Positions 15,442 to 25,965 of a stretch of DNA of 40,424 bases are shown here, one piece after another (position 1 is the first letter of the stretch; every line of letters begins with the position of its first letter). Location of the stretch: contig JAQVYA010000010.1 in NCBI GenBank assembly GCA_028708865.1, positions 1-40,424 on the forward strand, given 5' to 3'. This stretch comes from Desulfovibrio sp. (GTDB taxonomy: Bacteria; Desulfobacterota; Desulfovibrionia; Desulfovibrionales; Desulfovibrionaceae). Under the pieces are notes generated by a model, which did not search any database, had not been told where the DNA came from, and saw only the letters and a list, made by a program, of their open reading frames with translations. Made by a program: the position numbers and the translations under genes.

Positions 15442-16794
15442 TTAACGCAGGTGCTCCTGGAGCACGCAGCAAAGGCGATCCGTCAGGGCTTCCACCTTGC
15501 CCTGATGTTCGCCTTCCACCATAACCCTGGCCAGGGACTCCGTGCCGGAATAACGCAACAGCACACGCCCCTTGCCTTGAAGTTCGCACTCCGCCTCGCG
15601 AACGGCCCGGCTCACTTCAGGCACATCGTCAAAAGGCACTTTCCGTTCGACACAAACATTTTTCAGCATTTGCGGCAATGGGGTGAGCAAATTGGCCAGT
15701 TCCGACAGGGAGCGCTGCTTTTCTACCATGATGCGGATAAGTTGCAACCCTGCCAGCAGGCCATCCCCTGTGGTGGTGTGATTGAGAAAAATCAAATGCC
15801 CGGACTGTTCGCCACCAAGGACAGCCCCCTCGCGGCGCATGGCCTCCACCACATACCGGTCCCCCACCGGGGTCCGCAGCAAACGCCCGCCTCGCTCCTT
15901 CATGAACAGCTCAAGGGCCATATTGCTCATGACGGTGGCAACCAAAAGATTCTTGTGCAGGGCTCCGCGGTCCATCAAATCCTGGGCGCACAATGCCATG
16001 ATCTGATCGCCATCCAGCACACAGCCCTTTTCATCCACCACGATGAGCCGGTCTGCGTCGCCATCCAGCGCCAAACCGATATGGGCGTTTTCTTCCACAA
16101 CGGCACGGGCCAGGACTTGGGGATGCAGCGAGCCACAGTCTTTGTTGATGTTTAAACCGTCAGGCTTGCAACCCAGGGAGACCACCTCGGCCCCCAGCTC
16201 CCGCAGGATCATGGGAGCCACGCCGTAGGCCGCGCCATTGGCGCAATCCAACACGATCTTAAGCCCGTCCAGGGTGCGGTCCTGAGGGAAGGTGTTTTTT
16301 AAAAATACAATATATCGGCCATTGGCGTCCACGATACGCTTGGCCCGGCCGATCTTTTCCCCTTCCGGGAAATCCCAGTCCGACTTGCCGGAAAGCACCA
16401 TTTCCGCGATTTCGTCCTCCACGGAATCCGGCAACTTAAAGCCATTTCGGTCAAAGAACTTGATCCCATTGTCATGAAAAGGGTTGTGCGATGCGGAAAT
16501 AACAACGCCGAGATCGGCGCGCATATTCCTCGTGAGAAACGAAATGGCCGGGGTCGGCAGCGGCCCCACCAGATATACGTCCATACCCGTGGCACAAAAG
16601 CCGGAAGTCAGGGCCGACTCGAATACATATCCCGAAAGACGGGTGTCCTTGCCGATGAGCACCTTATGGCGCTTGTTGCCGTTGCGGAAATACTGCCCGG
16701 CCGCAAGACCAAGGCGCAGAGCTATTTCCGGGGTCATGGGGAAAGTATTCACACGACCGCGCAGGCCGTCCGTGCCAAAAAGGCGTTGATTCAT
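15442..16794 (-). CDS. glmM: Phosphoglucosamine mutase
   Basis: A 450-residue enzyme that converts glucosamine-6-phosphate to glucosamine-1-phosphate on the way to UDP-GlcNAc for peptidoglycan and lipopolysaccharide. The N-terminus LFGTDGLRG and the phosphoserine loop ISASHNP (Ser102) are diagnostic, followed by the metal-binding DGDADR near 243, the sugar-binding GGEQSGH segment and the C-terminal phosphate-binding RYSGTE loop. The length is as expected. AGGAG lies six bases upstream of ATG. It follows cdaR and cdaA on the same strand. GlmM is known in several bacteria to bind and restrain the c-di-AMP cyclase CdaA, so the grouping is meaningful. Confidence 0.97.
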   Translation of the reverse strand: MNQRLFGTDGLRGRVNTFPMTPEIALRLGLAAGQYFRNGNKRHKVLIGKDTRLSGYVFESALTSGFCATGMDVYLVGPLPTPAISFLTRNMRADLGVVISASHNPFHDNGIKFFDRNGFKLPDSVEDEIAEMVLSGKSDWDFPEGEKIGRAKRIVDANGRYIVFLKNTFPQDRTLDGLKIVLDCANGAAYGVAPMILRELGAEVVSLGCKPDGLNINKDCGSLHPQVLARAVVEENAHIGLALDGDADRLIVVDEKGCVLDGDQIMALCAQDLMDRGALHKNLLVATVMSNMALELFMKERGGRLLRTPVGDRYVVEAMRREGAVLGGEQSGHLIFLNHTTTGDGLLAGLQLIRIMVEKQRSLSELANLLTPLPQMLKNVCVERKVPFDDVPEVSRAVREAECELQGKGRVLLRYSGTESLARVMVEGEHQGKVEALTDRLCCVLQEHLR

Positions 16795-16824
16795 GATTAC
16801 TCCTGCTAAAGCAGCGCAAGGGGC

Positions 16825-17745
16825 TCACGGCACCCGGCGCACCACTGCGGAAAGCTTTTCAGGGCTTTTGGAAACGAGCCGGCACCCCTGAGGCAGGCTG
16901 ACCCAATACTCCAGATCATGCTTGCCGGGCCGAATGTCCGGTTCGATTTTGGGATACGCGGCAATGTCCCTGCGGAACAAATCATTACGGAACAAGGCCA
17001 CCGGTCCTTCAATTTCCAAAGTCACCAGATTGTCCGCCACATCCACGGCCAGCCCCTTGGGAGGCTCGGCTTCGATGCTGCGTATTTTAACCACAATACG
17101 TTGCGTCTTTGGACCGATCTCCAAACTCACACGAACCAGCCCGGGCTGCGCTTTGATGGAATCCGGTAACAGCACGGGAAGGTCTTCGGTCCAGGTGCGC
17201 GCAAGGTCGTCGTCAAAAACCGTATCCATGCGTACCTCCGCCACCTCGACCTTGCGCAGCTCGCTGGCCGGGCCATGCAACTGTACGAAAGCCGGATCGG
17301 CCACAAGGCTGTTTACCTGCATATCCCGGTGCAGCTTGGCCGCTCCGCTCCATTCCACCTGGACCGGGACGGTTTTGACCGCCTCGCGGTCCACTGTCAA
17401 GATTACCCGGTCAGGCTTGACCTGAACCACTTCATACGCACGTGAAAGGGGAATCTTGCGCGGGTCGATGTCGATGAGGTTTTCTCCCACCTTCAACGCG
17501 CTCACGTCCAACGGATAGGCCAGCTTCTTGAAATCCAAAGTACTGATCATCCCTTTAGGCCCGCGAACGCGAACCTCAATGCGCTTGACCAGTCCTTTTT
17601 GAATAACCAATCCTTCCGGACTATTGGTCATTTCCACAGGCATCGGGACCCAGGTTTCCACCTTTTCCCGCCCGGTAACAAGGTACCAGGTGGCCACGGC
17701 GAGTAAAAATGCCACCAACATGGTCTGCCAGCGAATCGCCATCAT
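16825..17745 (-). CDS. cdaR: YbbR-domain regulator of c-di-AMP cyclase
   Basis: A 306-residue membrane-anchored extracytoplasmic protein. A single N-terminal membrane helix (residues about 8–24, MLVAFLLAVATWYLVTG) is followed by tandem YbbR domains of roughly 80 residues with the recurring VPMPVEM, VRVRGPKG and NLIDIDPRKIPL strands. CdaR-type proteins sit beside the diadenylate cyclase and modulate it from outside the membrane. The first ATG overlaps the cdaA stop (TGATG), so the two are translationally coupled; a second ATG immediately follows, and either may be used. The C-terminus ends shortly before glmM. Confidence 0.88.
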   Translation of the reverse strand: MMAIRWQTMLVAFLLAVATWYLVTGREKVETWVPMPVEMTNSPEGLVIQKGLVKRIEVRVRGPKGMISTLDFKKLAYPLDVSALKVGENLIDIDPRKIPLSRAYEVVQVKPDRVILTVDREAVKTVPVQVEWSGAAKLHRDMQVNSLVADPAFVQLHGPASELRKVEVAEVRMDTVFDDDLARTWTEDLPVLLPDSIKAQPGLVRVSLEIGPKTQRIVVKIRSIEAEPPKGLAVDVADNLVTLEIEGPVALFRNDLFRRDIAAYPKIEPDIRPGKHDLEYWVSLPQGCRLVSKSPEKLSAVVRRVP

Positions 17746-18494
17746 CAGCGCTCCATGACGTTCTTGAGCACGCGGCGCAGGCGCAGCTCGTCCAGGCTGG
17801 TGGTCAAGCGGCCGTTCATGGCAATGGAGACGTCACCGGTTTCCTCGGAAACCACCACGGATACGGCATCCCCTTCCTCGCTGATGCCCAGGGCGGCACG
17901 ATGCCGGGTACCAAAAACAGTTTGTCCACGAAATTTGGAAGACAACGGCAAAATGCAGGCCGCTGCCGCAACCCTGCCGTTGCGGATTACCACGGCGCCA
18001 TCGTGCAACGGCGTATCGGTCTTAAAAATACTCATGAGCAATTCTTTGGAAATCCGGGCATCAACGCCAATGCCGCGCTCCACGACATCACCAAGAGGGA
18101 CACCCCGTTCCACTACGATAAGTGCACCACACCGACGCCGAGCCATGGCCATGACCGCCAAAACGATCTCATTAAGGCTCTGTTCTTCCACGGGCGTACG
18201 TCGCCAGAAGCGCCCCACACCGATTTGGGCCAAAGCTTTCCGGATATCGTTTTGAAACAAAATAATGATGACCAGAAAAAAAGATCCCAGGAAGTTGGTC
18301 AGCAGCCAGTTCAGCGTAAACAAGCCCAGCTCGTCCGAGACCCAGTACACCACAAGCAGCAACATCAGACCGTAGATGACAGCCACGGCACGCGTGCCGC
18401 GCACCAGCAGGATGATCTGGTAATAGACCACCGTAATGATGGCGATATCAACGATATCGCGCCAAGCGATCTGCAATCCCAGCAATTCAACCAT
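17745..18494 (-). CDS. cdaA: Membrane diadenylate cyclase CdaA
   Basis: A 249-residue membrane enzyme that joins two ATP into cyclic di-AMP, a second messenger for potassium and osmotic balance. Three membrane helices (about 15–31, 37–52 and 63–80) precede the DAC domain (about 100–235). The catalytic DGA motif is Asp165–Ala167 in LHDGAVVI and the RHR motif is residues 197–199 in GTRHRAALG; both are intact. The length is typical of CdaA/DacA. The ATG is immediately after the folP stop codon (TAAATG), so it is read with folP. The order folP–cdaA–cdaR–glmM on one strand is typical of related deltaproteobacteria. Confidence 0.95.
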   Translation of the reverse strand: MVELLGLQIAWRDIVDIAIITVVYYQIILLVRGTRAVAVIYGLMLLLVVYWVSDELGLFTLNWLLTNFLGSFFLVIIILFQNDIRKALAQIGVGRFWRRTPVEEQSLNEIVLAVMAMARRRCGALIVVERGVPLGDVVERGIGVDARISKELLMSIFKTDTPLHDGAVVIRNGRVAAAACILPLSSKFRGQTVFGTRHRAALGISEEGDAVSVVVSEETGDVSIAMNGRLTTSLDELRLRRVLKNVMER

Positions 18495-19361
18495 TTACGC
18501 CTGCGTCATTGCTTTTGCGAGTGTCAGGGCATTGGAGGCGCCACAAACATCATGAACCCGGTGTATCGCCACCTGACGAACCCCGAGCAGGGCCGTGGCC
18601 ACTTGAGTGGCCGCACCGCGCTGGTCCACGGGGAGTCCGAGCAGGTCGCCGAACATGGATTTGTTGGACAGGCCCATATAAATTGGTAGCCCAAATATCT
18701 TGAACCGGTCAATGTGCCTGAGAATGTCGAGGTTGTGTTCCAATGTTTTGCCGAAACCGATTCCCGGGTCAAGCACAATTCGCGAGGAATCCAATCCGGC
18801 TCGGGCAAGGATATTGAGCCGCTCTTCGAAGAAGGTCAATAAATCGGAAACAACGTCTTTATACTGTGGCTGCCTTTGCATCTCCTTGGGCAACCCCGCC
18901 GAATGCATCAGCACATACCCAGGCTGGTATTGGACGAGTACGTCCAGCAACCCGGGATCAAAACGAAAAGCAGAAACATCATTAATGATGGCTGCCCCCG
19001 CTTCTAAAACAGCACGGGCAACCGGGGCCTTGTTGGTATCCACGGAGACAACCGGTCCATCCGCCTCAGCCCCGGCATGCGCAATGCCTTCCCGTATCAG
19101 CGCCTGCACCACGGGGAGCACACGGCGCAGTTCTTCTTCTTCTCCCACAAGTTCTGACCCGGGCCGGGTGCTTTCCCCGCCCAGATCCAAAATGTGCGCC
19201 CCTTGACAAGCCAATTCCGAAGCGTGTTCTACAGCGGCGTTGCAATCCCGCCACCGGCCTCCGTCATAAAACGAATCCGGTGTGACGTTGACAATTCCCG
19301 CAAGAAGAAAAGGGGCGGGTCCGAGAACCCTGCCCCTTCCAATCGTCCATTGATGTTTCAT
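18495..19361 (-). CDS. folP: Dihydropteroate synthase
   Basis: A 288-residue enzyme joining p-aminobenzoate to hydroxymethyl-dihydropterin pyrophosphate in folate synthesis; it is the sulfonamide target. The pterin and phosphate signatures are clear: ILAGIVNVTPDSF-type segment near residue 22, LDLGGESTRPGSE near 60, VSVDTNKAPVA near 105 and INDVSAF near 125, with DPGIGFGKTLEHN further on. The length is normal. The start ATG lies only 17 bases after the ftsH stop, and its own ribosome site is weak, so it is probably expressed from the ftsH transcript. Confidence 0.95.
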   Translation of the reverse strand: MKHQWTIGRGRVLGPAPFLLAGIVNVTPDSFYDGGRWRDCNAAVEHASELACQGAHILDLGGESTRPGSELVGEEEELRRVLPVVQALIREGIAHAGAEADGPVVSVDTNKAPVARAVLEAGAAIINDVSAFRFDPGLLDVLVQYQPGYVLMHSAGLPKEMQRQPQYKDVVSDLLTFFEERLNILARAGLDSSRIVLDPGIGFGKTLEHNLDILRHIDRFKIFGLPIYMGLSNKSMFGDLLGLPVDQRGAATQVATALLGVRQVAIHRVHDVCGASNALTLAKAMTQA

Positions 19362-19378
19362 GAATCCGGTAGTCCGGG

Positions 19379-21421
19379 CTATTGCAGGTTGCGACCATTG
19401 CCGGAGCCACTGGGACCCCGGTCGTCATCCTCTTCAAGGATAAAATCCTCATCATCTCCGTCAGACTGCTTTTTCCCGGAATCCTGAGGATCAGCGCCGT
19501 CGCCTGCTTCAGCGGACGAAGAAGCTTCATCCACAGGAGTGTAGCCCGGGCCGGACGCACCGTCGTGGCCGGAATGATTGCTTCCGGAACCGTTATTCGC
19601 GCCCACCGGCGGCATGGGAGGCAACTCTTCGCCTTTCATGAGCAGGTCAATATCAGTGCCGCTGATGGTTTCGCGCTCAAGCAAGGCTTCGGCGATTTTG
19701 TCCAGAGCTTCGCGATTTTCCTTGACGAGTCGACGCGCCTTGTCGTGGGCTTCGTCAATGATCCGACGCACTTCCTCGTCAATGGTCCGTGCGGTTTCTT
19801 CGCCGTAGTTCCGGTTGTGAACCAGTTCCTTACCAAGGAACACGGACTCCTGGTTATCACCAAAGGAAAGGGGCCCCAGTTTTTCGCTCATGCCCCACTG
19901 GCACACCATGCTGTGCGCCATTTTAGTGGCCCGTTCAATATCGTTGGAAGCGCCCGTGGTTTTTTGATCCAGGGCCACCTCCTCGGCCACCCGCCCGCCA
20001 AGAAGCATGGCCAGCTGGTTTTCGAGATAATCCAGAGAATAGTTATGCCGATCATCCACAGGAAGCTGCTGGGTCACGCCCAGGGCCATGCCTCGGGGGA
20101 TGATAGATACCTTGTGAACAGGATCGGTGCCGGGCAGCAGTTTGGCTACCAAGGCATGGCCTGCTTCGTGGTAAGCAGTGGTGCGCTTTTCATTCTCGCT
20201 GAGAATCACGCTGCGCCGCTCCTTGCCCATGAGCACCTTGTCCTTGGCCTCTTCAAAATCACGGTTTTCCACATGCTCCTGGTTCATCTTGGCAGCGTAC
20301 AACGCAGCCTCGTTGACCAAATTTTCCAGGTCCGCTCCGGAAAATCCAGGCGTACCACGGGCAATGGAAGCCAGGTCCACATCAGGCGCCAGAGGCGTAC
20401 GACGGGTGTGCACACGCAAAATGCGCTCCCGGCCGCGTACGTCCGGAGTGGGTACCACCACCTGGCGGTCAAACCGGCCAGGACGCAGCAGTGCCGGGTC
20501 CAGCACATCGGGGCGGTTGGTGGCCGCCACCAGGATGACGCCCTCATTGGATTCAAAACCATCCATCTCCACGAGGAGCTGGTTCAGGGTCTGTTCGCGC
20601 TCGTCGTGACCGCCGCCCAGACCTGCACCACGCTGGCGGCCTACAGCATCGATCTCGTCAATGAAGATCAGACAGGGAGCGTTTTTTTTGCCCTGACTAA
20701 ACAGGTCACGCACCCGTGAAGCACCGACGCCCACAAACATTTCCACAAAATCCGAACCGGAAATGGAGAAAAAGGGCACTCCGGCCTCACCGGCCACAGC
20801 GCGGGCCATGAGCGTCTTACCCGTACCCGGAGGCCCCACCAAGAGGACTCCTTTGGGAATACGGCCGCCAAGCCGGGTGAATTTGCGGGGTTCGCGCAGG
20901 AAATCAACCACCTCGGAAAGCTCTTCCTTGGCTTCATCCACGCCCGCCACATCCTCAAAGGTGACCTTGGTCATTTCCTCGTTGATGAGCCGGGCCTTGG
21001 AGCGGCCAAAGGACATGGCACCACGACCGCCAGACCCGCCGCCCTGCATTTGGCGCATGAAGAAAATCCAGACGCCAATCAGCAAAAGCATTGGGAACCA
21101 GGAGACCAGAATCGTCATGTACCATGGATTCTCGGCGGGCGGCTCAGCAATGATGCGCACCCCGCTTTGCACCAATCGAGGCACAAGTTCCGGGTCGTCG
21201 GGGGCATAGGTTGTAAATTTTTCTCCCTGACTGGAAACACCGCTTACCTCCTGCCCTTGGAGCAAAACGGAGTCCACGCTTCCTGATTCCACGCGAGTCA
21301 GGAATTCACTGTAGGGAATACGCGTATCCTGAACCTGAGTCTGGTTCAGAAGATTGAATAGAACGACCATCATTACTGAGATGGTCGCCCAAATGAGCAG
21401 ATTCTTGCCGAAATTATTCAA
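19379..21421 (-). CDS. ftsH: ATP-dependent membrane zinc protease FtsH
   Basis: A 680-residue inner-membrane AAA+ protease that degrades misfolded membrane proteins and short-lived regulators. I prefer the TTG at 21421: it follows GGAGG at seven to eight bases and gives the family's usual opening [11 protein letters not shown]. An ATG ten codons upstream (21451) has no ribosome site. Counting from 21451, membrane helices lie at about 18–35 and 112–132, Walker A GPPGTGKT at 206–213, Walker B LIFIDEID at 261–268, the second region of homology near 310–330 and the zinc site HEAGH at 428–432. The C-terminal 60 residues are an acidic, Gly/Ser-rich tail longer than in E. coli. It heads the ftsH–folP–cdaA–cdaR–glmM run. 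Confidence 0.95.
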   Translation of the reverse strand: MNNFGKNLLIWATISVMMVVLFNLLNQTQVQDTRIPYSEFLTRVESGSVDSVLLQGQEVSGVSSQGEKFTTYAPDDPELVPRLVQSGVRIIAEPPAENPWYMTILVSWFPMLLLIGVWIFFMRQMQGGGSGGRGAMSFGRSKARLINEEMTKVTFEDVAGVDEAKEELSEVVDFLREPRKFTRLGGRIPKGVLLVGPPGTGKTLMARAVAGEAGVPFFSISGSDFVEMFVGVGASRVRDLFSQGKKNAPCLIFIDEIDAVGRQRGAGLGGGHDEREQTLNQLLVEMDGFESNEGVILVAATNRPDVLDPALLRPGRFDRQVVVPTPDVRGRERILRVHTRRTPLAPDVDLASIARGTPGFSGADLENLVNEAALYAAKMNQEHVENRDFEEAKDKVLMGKERRSVILSENEKRTTAYHEAGHALVAKLLPGTDPVHKVSIIPRGMALGVTQQLPVDDRHNYSLDYLENQLAMLLGGRVAEEVALDQKTTGASNDIERATKMAHSMVCQWGMSEKLGPLSFGDNQESVFLGKELVHNRNYGEETARTIDEEVRRIIDEAHDKARRLVKENREALDKIAEALLERETISGTDIDLLMKGEELPPMPPVGANNGSGSNHSGHDGASGPGYTPVDEASSSAEAGDGADPQDSGKKQSDGDDEDFILEEDDDRGPSGSGNGRNLQ

Positions 21422-21589
21422 ACTGGTTCCTCCGGATCGGTCCTTTGGCATACGGCGGGCAGCAGCCCGCAGAATGAATTCGGTTGGTGCAGCTCAATGT
21501 AACCCTCCTGCGAAAAAAGACAAGAGGGGCGACCAAAGATAGTTGCCTTGCCGTGTCCGCTGAAAGCTGTTACCACTGCGTTTCGTTAC

Positions 21590-21683
21590 GGAAGCGTTTC
21601 GTCACCGGTGTGGCGCTTGGTCTTCAAAACCAATGTGTGGCAGTAATGTCACGGGCAGGTTCAACTCCTGTACGCTTCCGCCA
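21590..21683 (+). tRNA. selC: tRNA-Sec (selenocysteine, anticodon TCA)
   Basis: An unusually long tRNA with the selenocysteine layout. An eight-base-pair acceptor stem forms between GGAAGCGT (21590–21597) and ACGCTTCC (21672–21679), followed by discriminator G and an encoded CCA (21681–21683). The anticodon loop CTTCAAAA holds TCA, flanked by CTTGG/CCAAT stem strands. A long variable arm precedes the T arm (GGCAGGTTCAACTCCTG). It reads UGA for selenocysteine with SelB and implies selenoproteins (such as formate dehydrogenase or hydrogenase) elsewhere in the genome. selA and selB are not in the window. It stands alone on the plus strand between minus-strand genes. Confidence 0.95.
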
Positions 21684-21695
21684 TCTTCCTTTTGA

Positions 21696-22238
21696 TCAGG
21701 CTTCCAGACCATATTCCCGCAGCAGGCGACGCGCTTTGTCCGAAAGCACGTATCCGTTGCCATGGCGGACATTTTTTCCCTTGAGCTTGATGTGGTAGAC
21801 ATACCCCATGTCGTACAGCATACGCAGCAACATGGGGTCGTAATCCTGCAACATTTCCAGCGGCGCTACACCGCAAAACCGCGTTACCCGCGAAAGGTGG
21901 AAGATATCCCGTAAGATATCCAGATGTTCCCGATCCAGTTGATCAAGGGCCACATCATCGTCATTGCGAACCTTTTCCCACCCTTTGTCTGTAAAATCAA
22001 TCCCCAGGGACATGAGTTCCTGACGCGCCCCCTTGGCCAGCCGATACCCCTTCGGGTTCGAGCCGCAGGAGGTCAGGATGGTCCCTTCCTCCACAAGGCC
22101 GCATTCCTTCAAACGTTCGAGCATACCGTCGTCATAGGCCAGGGCCTCGCGCTCCGGCAACATGCCATGGTAGCGCTTCACGTTGGTATAGGCCTGAACG
22201 TGCTTAAGAAACTGGATATGCTCCTGGGTCAAAATCAT
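21696..22238 (-). CDS. Duplicated winged-helix-like protein, unknown function
   Basis: A 180-residue cytoplasmic protein built from two copies of one unit of about 75 residues. Copy 1 (about 3–77) and copy 2 (about 102–177) share the same run of landmarks: L..EH...L, a central R..G..P/L motif, a Y-D..ML..L...G.V segment, then a GY.L...AR..L helix. Each copy looks like a winged-helix unit, so DNA binding is likely but not shown. The start ATG overlaps the argH stop by ATGA, so it is translated with argH. It ends 12 bases from the 3' end of the opposing selenocysteine tRNA. I do not recognise a named family. Confidence 0.75.
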   Translation of the reverse strand: MILTQEHIQFLKHVQAYTNVKRYHGMLPEREALAYDDGMLERLKECGLVEEGTILTSCGSNPKGYRLAKGARQELMSLGIDFTDKGWEKVRNDDDVALDQLDREHLDILRDIFHLSRVTRFCGVAPLEMLQDYDPMLLRMLYDMGYVYHIKLKGKNVRHGNGYVLSDKARRLLREYGLEA

Positions 22239-23632
22239 TCAGCAACCACACGGGAGGCAAGCCATTCATCAACCTGCCCAAGCTGGGCGCGCACAGACTC
22301 CGGTCCGGTACCTCCGGGGGAGACCCGACGTTCCACCGCGGCCCTGTAGGAGAGCACCTCGTAGACATCGTCCTGCACGTCGGCCCCGGCTAGGCGCATT
22401 TGATCCACGCTCAAGTCGGCCAGGCCGCAGCCCAGAGATTCCGCCAAAGCTACGCACGCCCCGGACGCATGATGCGCCTGGCGGAAAGGCATGCCCTTCC
22501 CTACCAGATAATCAGCCAGTTCCGTAGCATTCAGAAAGCCAGCTTCCAAAGCCTTTTCCATGGCCTGGGGCACGAATTCGATCCGGGCCAACATATCCGC
22601 CATGATGCTCAAGGAAGCATGCACGGTCTTATCCGCGTCAAAAAAAGGTTCCTTGTCTTCCTGAAGATCACGGTTGTAGGTCATGGGTAACCCTTTGAGC
22701 AGGGTCAACATGCTCATAAGGGCTCCATATACCCGGCCGGTTTTGCCGCGCATGAGTTCGCAAATGTCAGGATTCTTTTTTTGCGGCATGATGGAAGAAC
22801 CGGTGGAATACGCGTCCGGCAAGCGAAGATATCCGAACTGGGGATTGGCCCACAGAATCAATTCCTCGCAAAGACGGCTCAGATGCGCCATGACCAGACC
22901 GGCCGCGCTCAAGGACTCCACCACGAAATCACGATCCGAAACCGCGTCCATGCTGTTGGTGAAAGCCCGGTCAAAACCGAGTTCCCGGGCGGCAAAATCC
23001 GGGTCCAGGGGATATGTGGTGCCGGACAGGGCCGCGGCACCCAACGGGGAAACGCGGACCCGTTTAAGACAATCGCCCACCCGTTCATGATCCCGCTGGA
23101 ACATGCAGGCATAGGCCAGCAGGTGCTGGGCAAGGCTCACAGGCTGAGCCGGCTGTAAATGGGTGCAACCCGGCAGCAGCGTGGTCTGATGCTCCGCGGC
23201 CCGGCGGGCCAGAACGTCCACAATGCGGACCAGAGCCGCGCTCCAGTCTTCGAGACGACGTACAGCATGCAACCGGAAGTCAACGCCCACCTGATCATTG
23301 CGACTGCGTCCCGTATGCAGCTTGCCGCCTACAGGTCCCACAATTTCGGTAAGCCGCGCCTCAATGTTCATGTGCACATCTTCCAGCTCCTTTTTCCATT
23401 CAAAGGAGCCGGATTCGATTTCCCGGCGCACCTGTTCCAATCCCGAGCAGAGGGTGTCCGCCTCGTCAACGGTCAGCACCCCCTGCCGGGCCAGCATACG
23501 GGCATGGGCCTGGGAACCGGCAATGTCCTCGCGGTACAATTGCCAATCATAGGAGACGGACTCGGTGTAGGCTTCCACCGAAGCGCTGGTGCCTTCCTTG
23601 AACCGACCGCCCCAAAGCTTATTATCTGCCAT
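22235..23632 (-). CDS. argH: Argininosuccinate lyase
   Basis: A 465-residue enzyme that splits argininosuccinate into arginine and fumarate, the last step of arginine synthesis. The fumarase-superfamily signature [12 protein letters not shown] lies near residue 278, with the catalytic serine in it. The N-terminus opens [21 protein letters not shown], and the [10 protein letters not shown] and [17 protein letters not shown] segments carry further active-site residues. The length matches the family. TAGGAAC precedes ATG 23632. It lies 15 bases after argG and overlaps the duplicated winged-helix gene, so argG–argH–winged-helix appear to be one transcript. Confidence 0.97.
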   Translation of the reverse strand: MADNKLWGGRFKEGTSASVEAYTESVSYDWQLYREDIAGSQAHARMLARQGVLTVDEADTLCSGLEQVRREIESGSFEWKKELEDVHMNIEARLTEIVGPVGGKLHTGRSRNDQVGVDFRLHAVRRLEDWSAALVRIVDVLARRAAEHQTTLLPGCTHLQPAQPVSLAQHLLAYACMFQRDHERVGDCLKRVRVSPLGAAALSGTTYPLDPDFAARELGFDRAFTNSMDAVSDRDFVVESLSAAGLVMAHLSRLCEELILWANPQFGYLRLPDAYSTGSSIMPQKKNPDICELMRGKTGRVYGALMSMLTLLKGLPMTYNRDLQEDKEPFFDADKTVHASLSIMADMLARIEFVPQAMEKALEAGFLNATELADYLVGKGMPFRQAHHASGACVALAESLGCGLADLSVDQMRLAGADVQDDVYEVLSYRAAVERRVSPGGTGPESVRAQLGQVDEWLASRVVAE

Positions 23633-23647
23633 GTTCCTATATCCGGT

Positions 23648-24871
23648 TTAGTCGTCCGTGTCGCGGCCGCCCCACTTGCTCTGCTGCATGCGCCCCTTGA
23701 GACGCAATCCAACGAGCTTGATGAAGCCGTCAGCATCGGCCTGGTCGTAGACCGCATCTTCCTCAAAGGTGGCCAGTTCGGGATTATACATGGAGTAAGG
23801 AGACTTGCGACCGACGGGGATAATATTGCCCTTGAACAGTTTCAAACGCACCGTACCGGTAACCCGCTCCTGGGACTTGTCGATCATGGCTTGCAGGGCT
23901 TCCCTTTCAGGAGAGAACCAGTAGCCGTAATAAATCATTTCCGCATATTTCGGGATCAGGCTGTCGCGCAGATGCATGACTTCGCGGTCCAGAGTCAGGC
24001 CTTCCAGGTCACGATGCGCAACGTGAAGAATGGTCCCGCCCGGGGTTTCGTACACACCCCGCGACTTCATGCCCACAAAGCGGTTTTCCACCATATCCAC
24101 GCGGCCGATGCCGTGCTTACCGCCCAGTTCGTTGAGTTTTTGCAGCAAAGCCGCCGGGGAATGCTTCACCGAGTTGATGGCCACGGGATCTCCGGCTTCA
24201 AAATCAATGGTGATCACTTCCGCTTCATCCGGTGTCTTTTCAATGGGCTGGACCAAGCGGTAGCAATCCGGCCCTGGTTCGTTCCACGGGTCTTCCAATT
24301 CGCCGCCCTCAAAACTGACGTGCAGCAGGTTGGCGTCAATGGACCAAGGTTTTTTCCGACTCACGGGAATGGGAATCCCGTTTTCCTCGGCAAAGGCCAT
24401 CAGGTCCGAACGGGACTTGAGATCCCACTCGCGCCAGGGAGCGATGGTCTTTAACCGGGGGTCCAGTCCCATGGCCGCCAGTTCAAAACGCACCTGGTCG
24501 TTCCCCTTGCCCGTGGCACCGTGAGCCAGGGCCTGGGCATCCTCCATATTGGCAATCTCCACCATGCGCTTGGCAATGAGCGGCCGGGCAATGGAAGTGC
24601 CGAGCAGATAGCGGCCCTCATATATGGCGTTGGCGCGGAAGGCCGGGAAAATGTAATCCCGTACAAATTCCTCGCGCAGGTCCTCGACAAAAGCTTTGGT
24701 GGCGCCTGTTTCCAGGGCCTTGTCCTCAATGCCGTCCAGCTCTTCCCCCTGGCCCAGGTCGGCGGTCAGGGTGATCACCTCACAGCTGTAATGCTTTTTG
24801 ATCCACTTCAGAATGACGGACGTGTCCAATCCGCCGGAATAGGCCAGAACGACCTTCTTGATACTGCTCAT
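23648..24871 (-). CDS. argG: Argininosuccinate synthase
   Basis: A 407-residue enzyme joining citrulline and aspartate using ATP. The PP-loop ATP site AYSGGLDTS is at residues 10–18. The [13 protein letters not shown] segment, then [17 protein letters not shown], then the [15 protein letters not shown] segment and EENGIPIPV follow in family order. The length is typical (about 400). AAGGTAA lies a few bases before ATG 24871. It lies 39 bases after argF on the same strand, in the biosynthetic order argF–argG–argH. Confidence 0.97.
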   Translation of the reverse strand: MSSIKKVVLAYSGGLDTSVILKWIKKHYSCEVITLTADLGQGEELDGIEDKALETGATKAFVEDLREEFVRDYIFPAFRANAIYEGRYLLGTSIARPLIAKRMVEIANMEDAQALAHGATGKGNDQVRFELAAMGLDPRLKTIAPWREWDLKSRSDLMAFAEENGIPIPVSRKKPWSIDANLLHVSFEGGELEDPWNEPGPDCYRLVQPIEKTPDEAEVITIDFEAGDPVAINSVKHSPAALLQKLNELGGKHGIGRVDMVENRFVGMKSRGVYETPGGTILHVAHRDLEGLTLDREVMHLRDSLIPKYAEMIYYGYWFSPEREALQAMIDKSQERVTGTVRLKLFKGNIIPVGRKSPYSMYNPELATFEEDAVYDQADADGFIKLVGLRLKGRMQQSKWGGRDTDD

Positions 24872-24910
24872 TTTCTATTACCTTAAAAGAATATATGTTG
24901 TTGCAGGTCC

Positions 24911-25807
24911 TTAGACAAAGACCCATTCCATGATGGCTTTTTGCATGTACAGCCGGTTTTCGGCCTGATCAAAGACGACCGAAGCCGAGCCTTCAAACAC
25001 CTCTTCCGTGACCTCTTCCCCACGGTGGGCGGGCAGGCAGTGCAAGAAGCGGCAATCCGGAGCCGCCAGCTCCATCAGTTCACGATTCACGCAATAACCG
25101 GCAAAAGCGGCCTCGCGCTGCTTCTGTTCTTGTTCCTGGCCCATGGATGCCCAGACATCCGTGTTGATATAGTTCGCCCCAGCAGCGGCCTCTCTCGGGT
25201 CATCAGTCAACTTGATGTTCGCCCCCTCGGACCGCGCATGCTCCAATATCTCGGAATCAGGACGATATCCTTCCGGGCAGGCCAAGATCAAAGAAAACGG
25301 GAACCGGGCCGCGGCATTGATAAAAGAGTGGGCCATATTGTTGCCGTCACCAATCCAGGCCACACGCACATTCTCTAACTTGGGCGTGCGTTCGTACATG
25401 GTCAGGACATCGCTCATGACTTGGCAGGGGTGGTACCTGTCCGTCAACGCGTTGATCACCGGAATGGAGCCGTATTCTACCAGAGTTTCCAGCACGTCCT
25501 GACCAAAGGTTCGCACCACCAGCCCGTCAGCATAGCGCGAAAGCACTCGCGCCGTATCCTTGAGCGGTTCATTTCGACCCAGCTGCGACTCAGCCGGGGT
25601 CATCAGCAGGCTTTGTCCGCCCAGCTGTCGAACGCCCACTTCAAAAGAGATGCGGGTTCGCGTGGAAGATTTTTCAAAAATCAGCACCACGTTTTTCCCC
25701 GCCAGCAGCTCGCTGCGGTGCTTTTCGGCCTTCATGCGCACGGCGCGCTGAAGAATCCGGGCGGCGTCCTCTTTGGTAAAGTCCAGAATGGACAAGACGT
25801 GTTTCAT
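24911..25807 (-). CDS. argF: Ornithine carbamoyltransferase
   Basis: A 298-residue enzyme transferring carbamoyl phosphate to ornithine to make citrulline. The carbamoyl-phosphate loop STRTR is at residues 48–52, followed by the QLGRNEPLKDTARVLSRY segment, PVINALTDRYHPCQ and, near the C-terminus, the ornithine-site HCLPAHRGEE. ATG 25807 has GGAG seven bases upstream; the reading from 25837 has no such site. The length is typical (about 300). It is the first of the argF–argG–argH run. The 158-base gap upstream to ybeY should contain its promoter, though no clear -35/-10 pair or ARG box was seen. Confidence 0.96.
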   Translation of the reverse strand: MKHVLSILDFTKEDAARILQRAVRMKAEKHRSELLAGKNVVLIFEKSSTRTRISFEVGVRQLGGQSLLMTPAESQLGRNEPLKDTARVLSRYADGLVVRTFGQDVLETLVEYGSIPVINALTDRYHPCQVMSDVLTMYERTPKLENVRVAWIGDGNNMAHSFINAAARFPFSLILACPEGYRPDSEILEHARSEGANIKLTDDPREAAAGANYINTDVWASMGQEQEQKQREAAFAGYCVNRELMELAAPDCRFLHCLPAHRGEEVTEEVFEGSASVVFDQAENRLYMQKAIMEWVFV

Positions 25808-25965
25808 GGGTGACTCCAATTCCTCTGTATGGATCATGCTCTGAAAAGGGAAGAATGATGCACGAGGCCGGACCGAAAGTAAAGCGGTGAAAGAACGAGA
25901 TTCCCTTCCAGACCGGGCTTGCGGGGTTTCATTTCCGTCAAAGCCGCACTTGAAGGCGGAAATTT

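Noticed and set aside
14551-16155. Long plus-strand open frame of 534 codons
   Set aside because: It lies entirely opposite galU and glmM, which have clear family signatures; GC-rich codon use opens long antisense frames. Its translation shows no recognisable domain.
23159-24454. Plus-strand open frame of 431 codons
   Set aside because: Antisense to argH and argG; no ribosome site and no family features.
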